This document shows positions 34,943 through 43,801 of a stretch of 64,000 nt of DNA, in pieces (position 1 is the stretch's first letter; each line of letters starts with the position of its first letter). This stretch comes from an uncultured Alphaproteobacteria bacterium (GTDB taxonomy: Bacteria > Pseudomonadota > Alphaproteobacteria > UBA7985). The stretch lies in contig CAJQLX010000025.1 in assembly GCA_905479265.1 (NCBI GenBank), positions 1-64,000 of the forward strand, written 5' to 3'. The notes under the pieces were generated by a model that saw nothing but the letters and a program-made list of their open reading frames with translations, searched no databases and was not told the DNA's origin. The translations under genes were made by a program, and so were the position numbers.

Positions 34943-35764
34943 ATGACTCACAACAGTCAGCCAGTCGCACAGCCGACAACCAGTGAAAAACTCAGATCGC
35001 GTGTCCTGACAGGGCTGGCTGCGACGGTGTTTGGCCTCATCGTCTTCGCCGTTGGCGGGCCGTTGGTTCAATTTGCCGGCATGTTTATCGCGCTGGTCAT
35101 TGCCTATGAGTGGAGCGGCATCATCCGGGGAACCAACCAGCCGTCCATTGGAACGGCTTTAATGCTCTTCGGCGTCGGCTTGGGTGTTTTCGCGACGGGT
35201 TACGGGGCGTTTTGGGTCGCTGGCATTGGAACGGCGGTGCTGTGTGGGCTGACGGCGATTGCGGCGTGGAACAATCCGGTTGAGCGCGTTTGGCTGCCCT
35301 TGGGTATCCTTTACGCCGCTGTTCCTTGGTCGCTTTTGGTTGGTCTGTTTGTCGTCGGCGGCATTGGCCCGTGGGTGCTCTTCATTGGCTTATCACTGGT
35401 GATCAACGCGGACATTGCCGCTTACTTTGCTGGCAAGCACTTAGGCGGCCCCAAGCTGGCGCCCAAGATTAGCCCGAAAAAGACTTGGATTGGTCTGCTG
35501 ATGGGTGTGGCGGCTGGATATGTGGTGGCGCAAGTTATGGTGACGTGGTCGCCCATCACCTCTTGGACCTTTGCCCTTGCCGCGCCGCTGCTTGCCGCTC
35601 TGTCACAGGTTTCGGATTTGTTGGAAAGCATGGTCAAGCGGCGGTTCGGCGTGAAAGATGCGGGAAAGCTCTTGCCCGGTCACGGGGGTGTTATGGATCG
35701 GATGGATGGCATGACGCTCACATCCGTCGCTCTGGCCATTTTTTGTTGGTTTGGGTGGTCGTGA
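34943..35764 (+). CDS. cdsA: Phosphatidate cytidylyltransferase
   Basis: CdsA makes CDP-diacylglycerol from phosphatidic acid and CTP in the inner membrane, the entry to all phospholipid head groups. The 273-residue product has about eight membrane segments and the C-terminal family signature: KISPKKTWIGLLMG, then SQVSDLLESMVKRRFGVKD and LLPGHGGVMDRMDG, with the metal-binding Asp residues. Dxr begins three bases after its stop. Confidence 0.96.
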   Translation: MTHNSQPVAQPTTSEKLRSRVLTGLAATVFGLIVFAVGGPLVQFAGMFIALVIAYEWSGIIRGTNQPSIGTALMLFGVGLGVFATGYGAFWVAGIGTAVLCGLTAIAAWNNPVERVWLPLGILYAAVPWSLLVGLFVVGGIGPWVLFIGLSLVINADIAAYFAGKHLGGPKLAPKISPKKTWIGLLMGVAAGYVVAQVMVTWSPITSWTFALAAPLLAALSQVSDLLESMVKRRFGVKDAGKLLPGHGGVMDRMDGMTLTSVALAIFCWFGWS

Positions 35765-35767
35765 TCC

Positions 35768-36943
35768 ATGAATGACAGCGGCGGCCCGACACGCGTTTCA
35801 ATTCTTGGCGCAACAGGCAGCATTGGCAGCTCGACCCTGCGCGTTTTGACCCACAACCCGGAACAATTCGCGGTGGTGTCACTGGTCGCGCAACGTAATG
35901 TCGAGCGCTTGGCGGAAATTGCATTGCGCACGCGGGCTGAGTTTGTCGCCATCGCCGATGAACGCCAATTCGCAGCGTTGAAAGACCACTTGTCTGGCTC
36001 ATCGATTGAGGTTGGAGCCGGCGGCGAAGCGGTGATTGAGGCGGCTTCGCGGCGGGCGGATGTCGTGGTCAGTGCGATCACGGGCTACGCCGGACTGCGA
36101 TCGACGCTTGCCGCCGCACGATCCGGCGCAAACCTTGCGCTGGCGAATAAGGAGGCGATGGTCACCGCTGGCACCATGGTGCGCGCGGCTTTGGCCAAGG
36201 GCGGCGGTGCGCTCATTCCGGTGGATTCCGAGCATGCGGCGCTTTTTCAATCGCTTTGGGGGCAAGATCGCGACGCGATTACGCAGCTGATTCTGACCGC
36301 CTCGGGCGGGCCGTTTCGAACGTGGTCCAAGGAGGATATCCAGCAGGCCGCGCCAGACCAAGCGCTCAAGCATCCCAATTGGGATATGGGGGCCAAGGTC
36401 ACGATTGATTCAGCGTCTATGATGAACAAAGGGCTGGAGCTGATTGAAGCGCAGCAAATCTTCGACATTGCACCAGACCGCTTAGATGTCGTCGTACACC
36501 CCCAGTCGATTGTTCACTCGCTGGTTGCCTATCATGACGGCGGGCAGTTGGCTCAGCTTGGGGTGCCGGACATGCAAACCCCGATTTCTGCGGCTCTGCG
36601 ATGGCCCAAGCGGACCAAGACGTCTGTTCCACCGCTGGATTTGGCGCAATACGGCAGTTTGACCTTTGAACCGCCGGACCGCGACCGGTTCCCGTGCTTG
36701 GCTTTAGCCGAAGCGGCGATGCGGCATGGGGGCGCAGCGCCCATTGCCATGAATGCGGCAAACGAAGTGGCCGTCCGTGCGTTTTTAGACGGTGCGTTTC
36801 GCTTCGGCGGCATTCCACAGGTCGTGTCTGAAGTGCTGGACCAAACGGTTGCTGAAGCCCCCGTATCGCTGGACGAAATTGCTGTCATTGATGCGGACAG
36901 TCGGACCAAGGCACACGCGGCCGTGGCTAAATTTTCCAAATAA
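35768..36943 (+). CDS. dxr: 1-deoxy-D-xylulose 5-phosphate reductoisomerase
   Basis: Dxr makes methylerythritol 4-phosphate with NADPH, the committed step of the MEP isoprenoid pathway that feeds UppS. The 391-residue product has the NADPH-binding SILGATGSIGSSTLRVL, the LALANKEAMVTAG block, PVDSEHAALFQ with the metal-ligand Asp and Glu, and TASGGPFRTW. HPNWDMGAKVTIDSASMMNK is also conserved. Normal length. Confidence 0.97.
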   Translation: MNDSGGPTRVSILGATGSIGSSTLRVLTHNPEQFAVVSLVAQRNVERLAEIALRTRAEFVAIADERQFAALKDHLSGSSIEVGAGGEAVIEAASRRADVVVSAITGYAGLRSTLAAARSGANLALANKEAMVTAGTMVRAALAKGGGALIPVDSEHAALFQSLWGQDRDAITQLILTASGGPFRTWSKEDIQQAAPDQALKHPNWDMGAKVTIDSASMMNKGLELIEAQQIFDIAPDRLDVVVHPQSIVHSLVAYHDGGQLAQLGVPDMQTPISAALRWPKRTKTSVPPLDLAQYGSLTFEPPDRDRFPCLALAEAAMRHGGAAPIAMNAANEVAVRAFLDGAFRFGGIPQVVSEVLDQTVAEAPVSLDEIAVIDADSRTKAHAAVAKFSK

Positions 36944-36944
36944 A

Positions 36945-37083
36945 TTATGCCGTGGCGGTCTTGGCATAAAACCAGCAAGGCTTTATCCACATTATACGGT
37001 TCAGGGGGCGCGACGCTGGTTCAGAAGCCTGCTATCTCCTTGAAAGCCGAGCGCGGTCAATTTCTGGCCGACTTTTTCGGCCA
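36945..37083 (+). promoter_or_regulatory. Two stem-loops between dxr and rseP
   Basis: TTATGCC (36945-36951) pairs with GGCATAA (36963-36969) directly after the dxr stop. TGGCCGA (37065-37071) pairs with TCGGCCA (37077-37083) around CTTTT and is followed by an A/T-rich stretch. They lie in the only gap of more than 200 bases inside the frr-to-lpxB run, so the envelope genes downstream may have a separate promoter here; I see no clear one. Confidence 0.5.
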
Positions 37084-37172
37084 ATAGGTTTTAATCTGCG
37101 GCAGAAGTCGCGTAATGCAATGCATGCTGGCTTTCGAGAGCGCCGTGCACGCGAAGAGGAAATGAGCGACAG

Positions 37173-38285
37173 ATGGGGTCTATAGTCGACATCCTGCTAT
37201 ACAATGTTGTCGCGTTTCTTGCTGTCCTTACAGTGATTGTTGCGGTCCACGAGGCAGGACACTTCTTCGTTGCCCGCTTGTGCCGGGTGCGCGTGCTGAC
37301 ATTCTCCATCGGCTTTGGCCCCGAACTCTTTGGTTGGACCGGCAAAGGCGGCACGCGCTACAAGCTGTCATTGCTGCCCTTGGGCGGCTACGTGCAGATG
37401 GCTGGCGGCTTAATGCCCGATAGCCCCGAAGCGCGGGAAAAGGGCGCCTTTCCGTCTCGACCCGTATGGCAACGCGCGCTGGTCATTTTCGCCGGTCCGT
37501 TCGCCAACTTTGCGTTTGCGTTTGTGATCCTGTTCGTGATGGCCATGACGTTTGGCGGCACCACGCTACCGCCGAAAATTGGTGGCTTCACCGATAATTC
37601 TGCGGCTGCGGATAGCGCGCTGGCTGAGGGTGACGTCATCGTTTCGGTCAACGGAAAGACGACGGAGACCTTTGGCGACGTGGCGCGGATCATGGCGCTT
37701 CATACCGGCGGCACCTTGGACATCGAAGCGCAGCGACCAGATGGCGGGCGTTTCACGGTTGCTTTGGCGCCAAACGAAGAATTCATCGAAACGGCGACCG
37801 GCCCCGTTCGCGTTTTCCGCTTGGGCATCCGGTCCACAGATGAAGTCGAACGCCAAAAATACGGCGTTGTCGGTGCAGCAGGGGCTGCGGTTGGTAATCA
37901 GATCCAAATCACCTCGATGGTGTTCCAGGGGATGGGGCAGGTTTTGACGGGACGGCGTCCGGTCACGGAATTGGAAGGCCCCGTTGGGATTTCTCAACAC
38001 GTGGCGGAAGCCTCGCGCTCGGGTCTCTGGACCGTACTGCAGATGATGGTTTTCCTGAACATGATCATCGGTTTGATGAATCTGCTGCCCATTCCGGTTT
38101 TGGATGGTGGGCATCTGGTTTTTCTAGCCTACGAAGCAATTTTTCGCCGTCCATTGCCGACACGTGTGATGGAAGTGGCTCTGATGATTGGGCTGGGTTT
38201 GATTATTGCTCAGTTTGCATTTGTAACTTTTCAAGACTTGGTGCCTAACCGGACGACGATTCCGGGTTGGCTTCCCCGGTTTTAA
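37173..38285 (+). CDS. rseP: Site-2 membrane metalloprotease RseP
   Basis: RseP cuts transmembrane anchors, including anti-sigma factors in the envelope stress response. The 370-residue product has the zinc-binding HEAGH in the first membrane segment (residues 26-30), the periplasmic PDZ region (about 120-205, with GDVIVSVNGK), and the third zinc ligand in LLPIPVLDGG near residues 303-313. Only one PDZ domain is evident, against two in E. coli; that is usual in this class. It is followed by bamA after 13 bases. Confidence 0.96.
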   Translation: MGSIVDILLYNVVAFLAVLTVIVAVHEAGHFFVARLCRVRVLTFSIGFGPELFGWTGKGGTRYKLSLLPLGGYVQMAGGLMPDSPEAREKGAFPSRPVWQRALVIFAGPFANFAFAFVILFVMAMTFGGTTLPPKIGGFTDNSAAADSALAEGDVIVSVNGKTTETFGDVARIMALHTGGTLDIEAQRPDGGRFTVALAPNEEFIETATGPVRVFRLGIRSTDEVERQKYGVVGAAGAAVGNQIQITSMVFQGMGQVLTGRRPVTELEGPVGISQHVAEASRSGLWTVLQMMVFLNMIIGLMNLLPIPVLDGGHLVFLAYEAIFRRPLPTRVMEVALMIGLGLIIAQFAFVTFQDLVPNRTTIPGWLPRF

Positions 38286-38298
38286 TGGGGTTTTTTGA

Positions 38299-40725
38299 AT
38301 GCGTTTGTTGAACAAACAGTTCGTTAAGCACACAGACCGTATTTTGACGGCGCTGGCGGCTGGCCTGATTTTCAGTGCTGGCGTTGCAGGCGCGCAATTC
38401 CCGGTCACCGCCGAGCAAGCCGCCGAGCTGGTACAGGCGCAGGTGGTTGCCGGCGCGGATGAAGACGCCGCCGCCGCAGAGGCCGCTGCGGAGTCCGTCG
38501 TGCAGTTTGATCCGCTTGCCCCCGAAGTCTACGGCGAGGGCACAATCAGTCAGATTGTGGTGCAGGGGAACCAGCGCCTGTCGACCAATACCATCCTGAC
38601 GCTGCTGCCGGTGCAAATCGGCGATGATTTCCAGCCCTTGCGTCTGGATGCAGCGCTGAAAGCGCTGTACGCGACCGGACAGTTCGCCGACGTGAGGCTT
38701 GATCGTCAGGGAAGCGTCCTGGTTATTCAGGTGCGTGAAAACGTGCTGATCAATCAGATTGCTTTTGAGGGCAACCAGGCGATTGGCGACTCAGATCTGC
38801 GGCTCATCATCGAAACAGCGCCTCGCACGGTTCTGACGCGAACCAAAGTGGCGCGCGATATCCAAAAGATGAAGGGCCAATACGAGCGCGAAGGGCGTTT
38901 GCTGGTGCTCATCGAGCCCAAAATCATCCCGCTGACAGGCAACCGCGCCAATCTCGTTTTCGAAATCAACGAAGGATCGCGCGCGCGGGTTGATGCGGTG
39001 AATTTCGTTGGAAACACGGCCTATACAGACCGGCGTCTGCGCTCAGCAATCCTGACGCGGCAGACCAACTTGCTGCGCAATCTGCTGCAGGGCGATGGCT
39101 TTGCGCCGGACAGAATTGCCGTCGATCGACGCTTCCTGACCGAATATTACCAGTCGCGGGGCTATGCTGAGTTCGAAGTGATCTCAGCTGTTGCCGAGCA
39201 AACGCCCGAAAAGCGTGGGTTCATTGTGACCTTTACCGTCAAAGAGGGGCTGAAATATCGCTTCGGACGGGTTCGGATCGCGAATAACTTGCCGGGCGTT
39301 GATACCTCTCGCCTCGTAAACCAGCTCAAAGTCCGCACAGGCCGCACCTATGACGTTCTCGACGTCGAAGAAACGCGTGAAGACATGATTGAGCGGGTAT
39401 CGAGCCAAGGCTTCCCGTTTGTGGATGTCGTGGTGACTGAAGACAGCGACCCGTCTCGCGGTGTCGTCGATTTGACGTTTACGATCGAAGAGGGGCCGCG
39501 CCTTTTTGTTGAGCGCATTTCCATTGCGGGCAACGAGCGGACTGCGGATGACGTAATCCGGCGCGAATTCCGCTTGTCCGAAGGTGATGCATTCTCAGTT
39601 TCTAAACTCCAGCGCTCGCAAGAACGCTTGCTGAGCTTGGGCTTCTTCTCCTCCGTTGAGCTGGAGCCAGAAAGTGGTTCGTCGAGCGACCAAGTCGCCG
39701 TCAATACGATCGTTGAAGAGCAGCGAACCGGCGAATTGCGCTTGGGCGGAACCTATTCCAACACAGCGGGCATTTTGGGTAACTTCAAGATTGCCGACCG
39801 CAACTTCCGTGGCCGTGGTCAGCGGTATGACTTGGACATCAATGCCGGTGTTGACGATAAAGAAGCATCCTTCAGCTTCACCGAGCCCTATTTCCTCGGG
39901 CGTGAAGTCAGTGCTGGAACCAAGGTCTTTTACCAAGACCAGAACGTCAACAACGTCTATGACCGCCGCGAAGTCGGTGCGCAAACGACGCTGGGCTACA
40001 AGCTTTCCGAGCACTTGCGACAGTCGTGGACCTATGCCCTGACACGGACAGAAGTGACCGATATTGACCCATTGGCGTCCTTACTCATCACGCAGCAAGC
40101 CGGTGTAACCGTCCGTTCAGAGCTGCGGCATTCGTTGTTCTATGACAAGCGCGACGTCGCCATTAACCCGACCGAAGGCTACTTGCTGGCCATGCGGAAC
40201 AGCGTGGCGGGAATCGGTGGTTCGGTGCGCTATGCTCGAACGACGGCGGAAGCGACACATTATCTGCCTTTGGGTGAGACATTCACGATCGCAACGCGTG
40301 CTGAAGGTGGATTTATTGAAGGCTTGGGACAGGACACTTTGCTGGCCGACCGCTTCTTCATTGGTGGTGATTTGATCCGTGGATTCACGTCGTCGGGTAT
40401 CGGGCCTCGGGCGTCGTCCGGTGGTGCATTGGGCGCGTCGAAGTACTGGCGGACGACCGCTGAGCTGCGGTTCCCGGTTCCGGGCGTTGCAGAACAAGGG
40501 GTTAAGGGCCGTTTCTTCGTTGATGCTGGTTCGGCGTGGGACGTCGGGCAGGAGACCGGGACGATTGAAGTGAATGATAGTGCTGGCGTTCGCGCATCCT
40601 TTGGTATTGGCGCTACTTGGGATTCTCCGCTTGGTCCGCTCTCTCTGGATTACGGTATTCCAATCCGTAAGGAGAGTTTTGATGTGGAACAGCGCTTCAG
40701 GTTCTCGATCTCGACATCATTCTGA
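38299..40725 (+). CDS. bamA: Outer membrane protein assembly factor BamA
   Basis: BamA inserts beta-barrel proteins into the outer membrane. The 808-residue product has a signal peptide (about residues 1-33, ending AGAQ) and then an Ala/Glu-rich stretch (35-68) before five POTRA domains (about 75-430), the first beginning ISQIVVQGNQRLST. The C-terminal barrel contains the YDLDINAGVDDKEASFSF strand and the FFIGGDLIRGF loop with the conserved RGF of the lid motif. It ends in Phe, the usual barrel signal. Followed by skp and lpxD as in most proteobacteria. Confidence 0.97.
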   Translation: MRLLNKQFVKHTDRILTALAAGLIFSAGVAGAQFPVTAEQAAELVQAQVVAGADEDAAAAEAAAESVVQFDPLAPEVYGEGTISQIVVQGNQRLSTNTILTLLPVQIGDDFQPLRLDAALKALYATGQFADVRLDRQGSVLVIQVRENVLINQIAFEGNQAIGDSDLRLIIETAPRTVLTRTKVARDIQKMKGQYEREGRLLVLIEPKIIPLTGNRANLVFEINEGSRARVDAVNFVGNTAYTDRRLRSAILTRQTNLLRNLLQGDGFAPDRIAVDRRFLTEYYQSRGYAEFEVISAVAEQTPEKRGFIVTFTVKEGLKYRFGRVRIANNLPGVDTSRLVNQLKVRTGRTYDVLDVEETREDMIERVSSQGFPFVDVVVTEDSDPSRGVVDLTFTIEEGPRLFVERISIAGNERTADDVIRREFRLSEGDAFSVSKLQRSQERLLSLGFFSSVELEPESGSSSDQVAVNTIVEEQRTGELRLGGTYSNTAGILGNFKIADRNFRGRGQRYDLDINAGVDDKEASFSFTEPYFLGREVSAGTKVFYQDQNVNNVYDRREVGAQTTLGYKLSEHLRQSWTYALTRTEVTDIDPLASLLITQQAGVTVRSELRHSLFYDKRDVAINPTEGYLLAMRNSVAGIGGSVRYARTTAEATHYLPLGETFTIATRAEGGFIEGLGQDTLLADRFFIGGDLIRGFTSSGIGPRASSGGALGASKYWRTTAELRFPVPGVAEQGVKGRFFVDAGSAWDVGQETGTIEVNDSAGVRASFGIGATWDSPLGPLSLDYGIPIRKESFDVEQRFRFSISTSF

Positions 40726-40796
40726 TTTAATAAAGGCACTAATTCGTGCGCAATCGACTGCGCACTTCCAGCACGCCTAAATCGATTGGAACTGAA

Positions 40797-41408
40797 ATGC
40801 TGCGTTTGGTCGCTAATGTTCGTCTTGCCGCCGTTGCTTTATTGACGTCGCTCTCTCTCATTCTTGGGTCCACAGCGCAGGCGCAGATGACGCCGGTGTT
40901 GGCGGTCGTGGATATGGACTTGGTGGTCCGTGAGTCAAATGCCGTGCGTACGTTGGAGTCACAGTTGCTGGCACTGCAGCAGCGCTGGGAAGCGGAGCTG
41001 ACCGACGTTAACAAGCAATTGGCTGCGACGCTTCGGGGCGCTCAAGAGCAGTTGAACAACGGCGATATTAAGCAGGAAGATTTCCGCAAAGTTCAGGTCC
41101 AGACGCAGCGGGATTTGCAGGCGCTCCGGCAGGAGGCCAATGCACGCCAACGCAAGCTCATTCAAACCCGGCGTCTGGCTGAAACGGAACTGCGCCGGAT
41201 TTTGGAGGAGATTGTGATCGGCCTGGCCTCGGAAACGGGAGCGAACATGGTACTCAATTTCAGCGCTGTCGTGATTTCTGCGGAAGGGTTTGATTTGTCT
41301 GTTGAGGCGCTGCGACGTTTGAACAGTGACGTCCCCGAATTGAACTTAACCGTTTCTGAACCGACAGCTGAAGAGATCGCGGCAGAGACGGTAGACACGT
41401 CAAACTAA
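40797..41408 (+). CDS. skp: Skp/OmpH family periplasmic chaperone
   Basis: Skp trimers hold unfolded outer-membrane proteins on the way to BamA. The 203-residue product from the ATG at 40797 has a signal peptide (1-27, ending TAQAQ), the VLAVVDMDLVVRESNAVRTLE strand typical of OmpH proteins, and a long helical coiled-coil hairpin (about 55-125). The C-terminal part ends in an acidic tail. A frame start at 40746 would put 17 residues before the signal peptide and is unlikely. The ribosome binding site is weak. Confidence 0.9.
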   Translation: MLRLVANVRLAAVALLTSLSLILGSTAQAQMTPVLAVVDMDLVVRESNAVRTLESQLLALQQRWEAELTDVNKQLAATLRGAQEQLNNGDIKQEDFRKVQVQTQRDLQALRQEANARQRKLIQTRRLAETELRRILEEIVIGLASETGANMVLNFSAVVISAEGFDLSVEALRRLNSDVPELNLTVSEPTAEEIAAETVDTSN

Positions 41409-41421
41409 GGCCAGTCTCGCC

Positions 41422-42477
41422 TTGACCGATGAACGATTTTTCACAACGGCCGGGCCCTTTACGCTCGGCCGTTTGTTGTTTGAGTTGGGCTTGCAGACGC
41501 GTGAGGAGCCGGTGGCCCCAGCAGCGGACCCCGTGTTCACTGGCGTCGCAGCGCTCGAACTGGCCACCGCGGACCGCTTGAGCTTCTTTCACAACAGCCG
41601 TTATCAGGCGGCCTTGGCTGAGACCAAAGCAGGCGCTGTTTTGGTGCATGCTGATGACGCGCATCGTGTGCCACAGGGGGCGGTTGCGCTGGCCGTTGAT
41701 GACCCTTATCGCGCCTTTGGCCAGCTTGCGGCGTTGTTTCACCCGGTTCGCGTGGAAACGCAGACCACCACGATCCATCCGACAGCCGCCGTCGACGACA
41801 CTGCTGTGGTCGAGGACGGTGTAACGCTTGGGCCATTTGTCAGCGTAGGGGCAGGCGCGGTGATCAAGGCCGGTAGCATCATTGGCGCACACAGCGTGAT
41901 TGGCCCCGGCGTGGTGCTGGGCAAGGCCTGCGTTCTGGAGGGGCATTGTACGCTGTCGCATGCGCTGGTTGGTGACCGGGTCTCTATCAAGGCGGGTGCG
42001 AGATTGGGGCAGGGTGGTTTTGGCTGGGCGCTGGACCCCACGTCACTCAAACACCAGCGCATCCCGCAATTGGGCCGCGTGATTATCGGTGATGACGTCG
42101 AGATTGGTGCGAATACAACGGTTGATCGCGGCGCCGGGCCGGATACCATCATTGGCGATGGATCGCTGATCGACAACCAATGCCAAATTGCCCACAACGT
42201 CAGGCTGGGGCGCGGATGCGTCGTCGCAGGCAGAACGGCAATTGCGGGCTCGGCGGTGTTGGAAGACGGTGTGTTGATCGGCGGATGTTGCGCGGTGTTG
42301 GGGCATTTGACGATCGGGCGCGGGAGCCAAATTCACGCCAGTTCGACGGTCACCAAAACTTGCCCCACAGGTAGCATATTGCGGGGGGTTCCCGCCCGGG
42401 ATTACCGGTTGTATCTTCGCGAAGAAGCGACGCTTCGCCGCATGGCTCGCGCAGCCCGACAAGACGGCGCGCAATAG
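41422..42477 (+). CDS. lpxD: UDP-3-O-(3-hydroxyacyl)glucosamine N-acyltransferase
   Basis: LpxD adds the second hydroxyacyl chain to the lipid A precursor, using acyl-ACP. The 351-residue product has an N-terminal uridine-binding domain (about 1-100, with RLSFFHNSRYQAAL) and a left-handed beta-helix of hexapeptide repeats (about 110-320). DNQCQIAHNVRLGRG contains the catalytic His. The start is TTG at 41422; no in-frame ATG lies nearby, and the next family-consistent residue is that start. It is followed by fabZ. Confidence 0.95.
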   Translation: MTDERFFTTAGPFTLGRLLFELGLQTREEPVAPAADPVFTGVAALELATADRLSFFHNSRYQAALAETKAGAVLVHADDAHRVPQGAVALAVDDPYRAFGQLAALFHPVRVETQTTTIHPTAAVDDTAVVEDGVTLGPFVSVGAGAVIKAGSIIGAHSVIGPGVVLGKACVLEGHCTLSHALVGDRVSIKAGARLGQGGFGWALDPTSLKHQRIPQLGRVIIGDDVEIGANTTVDRGAGPDTIIGDGSLIDNQCQIAHNVRLGRGCVVAGRTAIAGSAVLEDGVLIGGCCAVLGHLTIGRGSQIHASSTVTKTCPTGSILRGVPARDYRLYLREEATLRRMARAARQDGAQ

Positions 42478-42493
42478 GAAAGTGACACAAAAA

Positions 42494-42997
42494 ATGGCGA
42501 ATATTCTCGACGAACCGCTGCTGTCGGCAGATGAACGTCCATCCCTAGACATTCAGGACATCATGGAGCTTTTGCCCCACCGCTATCCCTTCTTGTTGGT
42601 GGACCGGGTGGAGTGGAGCCGCGCTTCTAAGCGGTCTGCGATTGGCTACAAGGGCATTACCTACAACGAAGAATATTTCCAGGGACATTTCCCAAAGATG
42701 CCGGTGATGCCGGGCGTTCTGCAAATCGAAGCGATGGCGCAAACCGCTGGTTTGATGATTCTGGGCTCGCTCGACGACAGCGATGATCGCAGGCTCAAGG
42801 GCGTCTACTTCATGTCGATGGATAAAACCAAGTTCCGCAAACCGGTAACGCCGGGCTGCATGCTGGAAATGCACGTCCATGTGGTGAAGAACCGCGGCTT
42901 GATCTACACGTTCCGTGGCGAATGCTATGTCAACGGCGACCGGATTTCTGAAGCGGAATTCGTCGCTATGGGCATCGAGGACGACGGCTCAGAGTGA
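42494..42997 (+). CDS. fabZ: 3-hydroxyacyl-ACP dehydratase FabZ
   Basis: FabZ dehydrates 3-hydroxyacyl-ACP in fatty acid synthesis and so competes with LpxA and LpxD for the same substrate. The 167-residue product has MELLPHRYPFLLVDRV with the catalytic His, and GHFPKMPVMPGVLQIEAMAQ with the catalytic Glu. I prefer the ATG at 42494, giving MANILDEP; a GTG at 42482 adds four residues but sits on the ribosome binding site. Its TGA shares one base with the lpxA start. Confidence 0.96.
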   Translation: MANILDEPLLSADERPSLDIQDIMELLPHRYPFLLVDRVEWSRASKRSAIGYKGITYNEEYFQGHFPKMPVMPGVLQIEAMAQTAGLMILGSLDDSDDRRLKGVYFMSMDKTKFRKPVTPGCMLEMHVHVVKNRGLIYTFRGECYVNGDRISEAEFVAMGIEDDGSE

Positions 42998-43797
42998 TGA
43001 CGCCCTCACCCACCATTCACCCCTCTGCCGTCATCGAAGACGGCGCGCAGTTGGGGCGTGATGTCACCATTGGCCCGTTCTGTCACATCGGCGGGGGCGT
43101 GGTGCTGGGTGATGGTTGTGTGCTGCATTCGCATGTTGTTGTGCAGGGTGAGACCAGTTTGGGCGCGGGGTGCCAAGTGTATCCCTTTGCCTGTCTGGGC
43201 GCCCCGCCACAGGACAAGAAGTACGCGGGTGAGCCAGCGATGCTGGTGATCGGGGATAACAACGTCATCCGCGAATACGTCACCATGCATCCGGGAACCG
43301 CTGGCGGCGGAAGCGTAACGCGGATTGGTCATCGCGGTCTGTTTATGATCGGTTGCCACGTCGCGCATGACTGCCAAATTGGTGACGATACCATTTTCGT
43401 CAACCACGTTGATTTGGCCGGTCATGTCATCGTGGAGGACCATGCGATCATCGGTGGTCTATCCGGGGTTCACCAATACTGCCGGATCGGTCGGCACGCG
43501 ATGGTCGGCGCGCATTCGATGGTGGTGCAGGATGTCTTGCCCTACACCACGGTCACGGGGCCGCGCGCCCATTTGGCGGGGCTGAATTTGGTCGGTTTAA
43601 AGCGTCATGACTTCGATCGAGAAGCCATCAACCAATTGCGCGATGCTTTGGACGCCTTGTTCGCCGAGCCGGGTACGGTCGAACGCCGCTTGGACGAAGT
43701 ATCACAGATTTTGCCAAATCAAGGTCCGGCTGACGACGTTTTGCGCTTCATCACACAAGCGAAACGAGGCCGGGGATTTACCGGGCCGCTGGAATAG
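42997..43797 (+). CDS. lpxA: UDP-N-acetylglucosamine O-acyltransferase
   Basis: LpxA starts lipid A synthesis by acylating UDP-GlcNAc. The 266-residue product is a beta-helix of hexapeptide repeats (about 1-190), starting IHPSAVIEDGAQLG, with the catalytic His in MIGCHVAHDCQIGDD. The helical C-terminal domain follows, beginning GLNLVGLKRHDFDREAIN. The start ATG overlaps the fabZ stop (TGATG), which implies translational coupling. Confidence 0.97.
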   Translation: MTPSPTIHPSAVIEDGAQLGRDVTIGPFCHIGGGVVLGDGCVLHSHVVVQGETSLGAGCQVYPFACLGAPPQDKKYAGEPAMLVIGDNNVIREYVTMHPGTAGGGSVTRIGHRGLFMIGCHVAHDCQIGDDTIFVNHVDLAGHVIVEDHAIIGGLSGVHQYCRIGRHAMVGAHSMVVQDVLPYTTVTGPRAHLAGLNLVGLKRHDFDREAINQLRDALDALFAEPGTVERRLDEVSQILPNQGPADDVLRFITQAKRGRGFTGPLE

Positions 43798-43801
43798 CCT
43801 G

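Noticed and set aside
43607-43801. 65-codon N-terminal extension of lpxI
   Set aside because: It lies inside lpxA in another frame. The start at 43802 gives the standard LpxI N-terminus.
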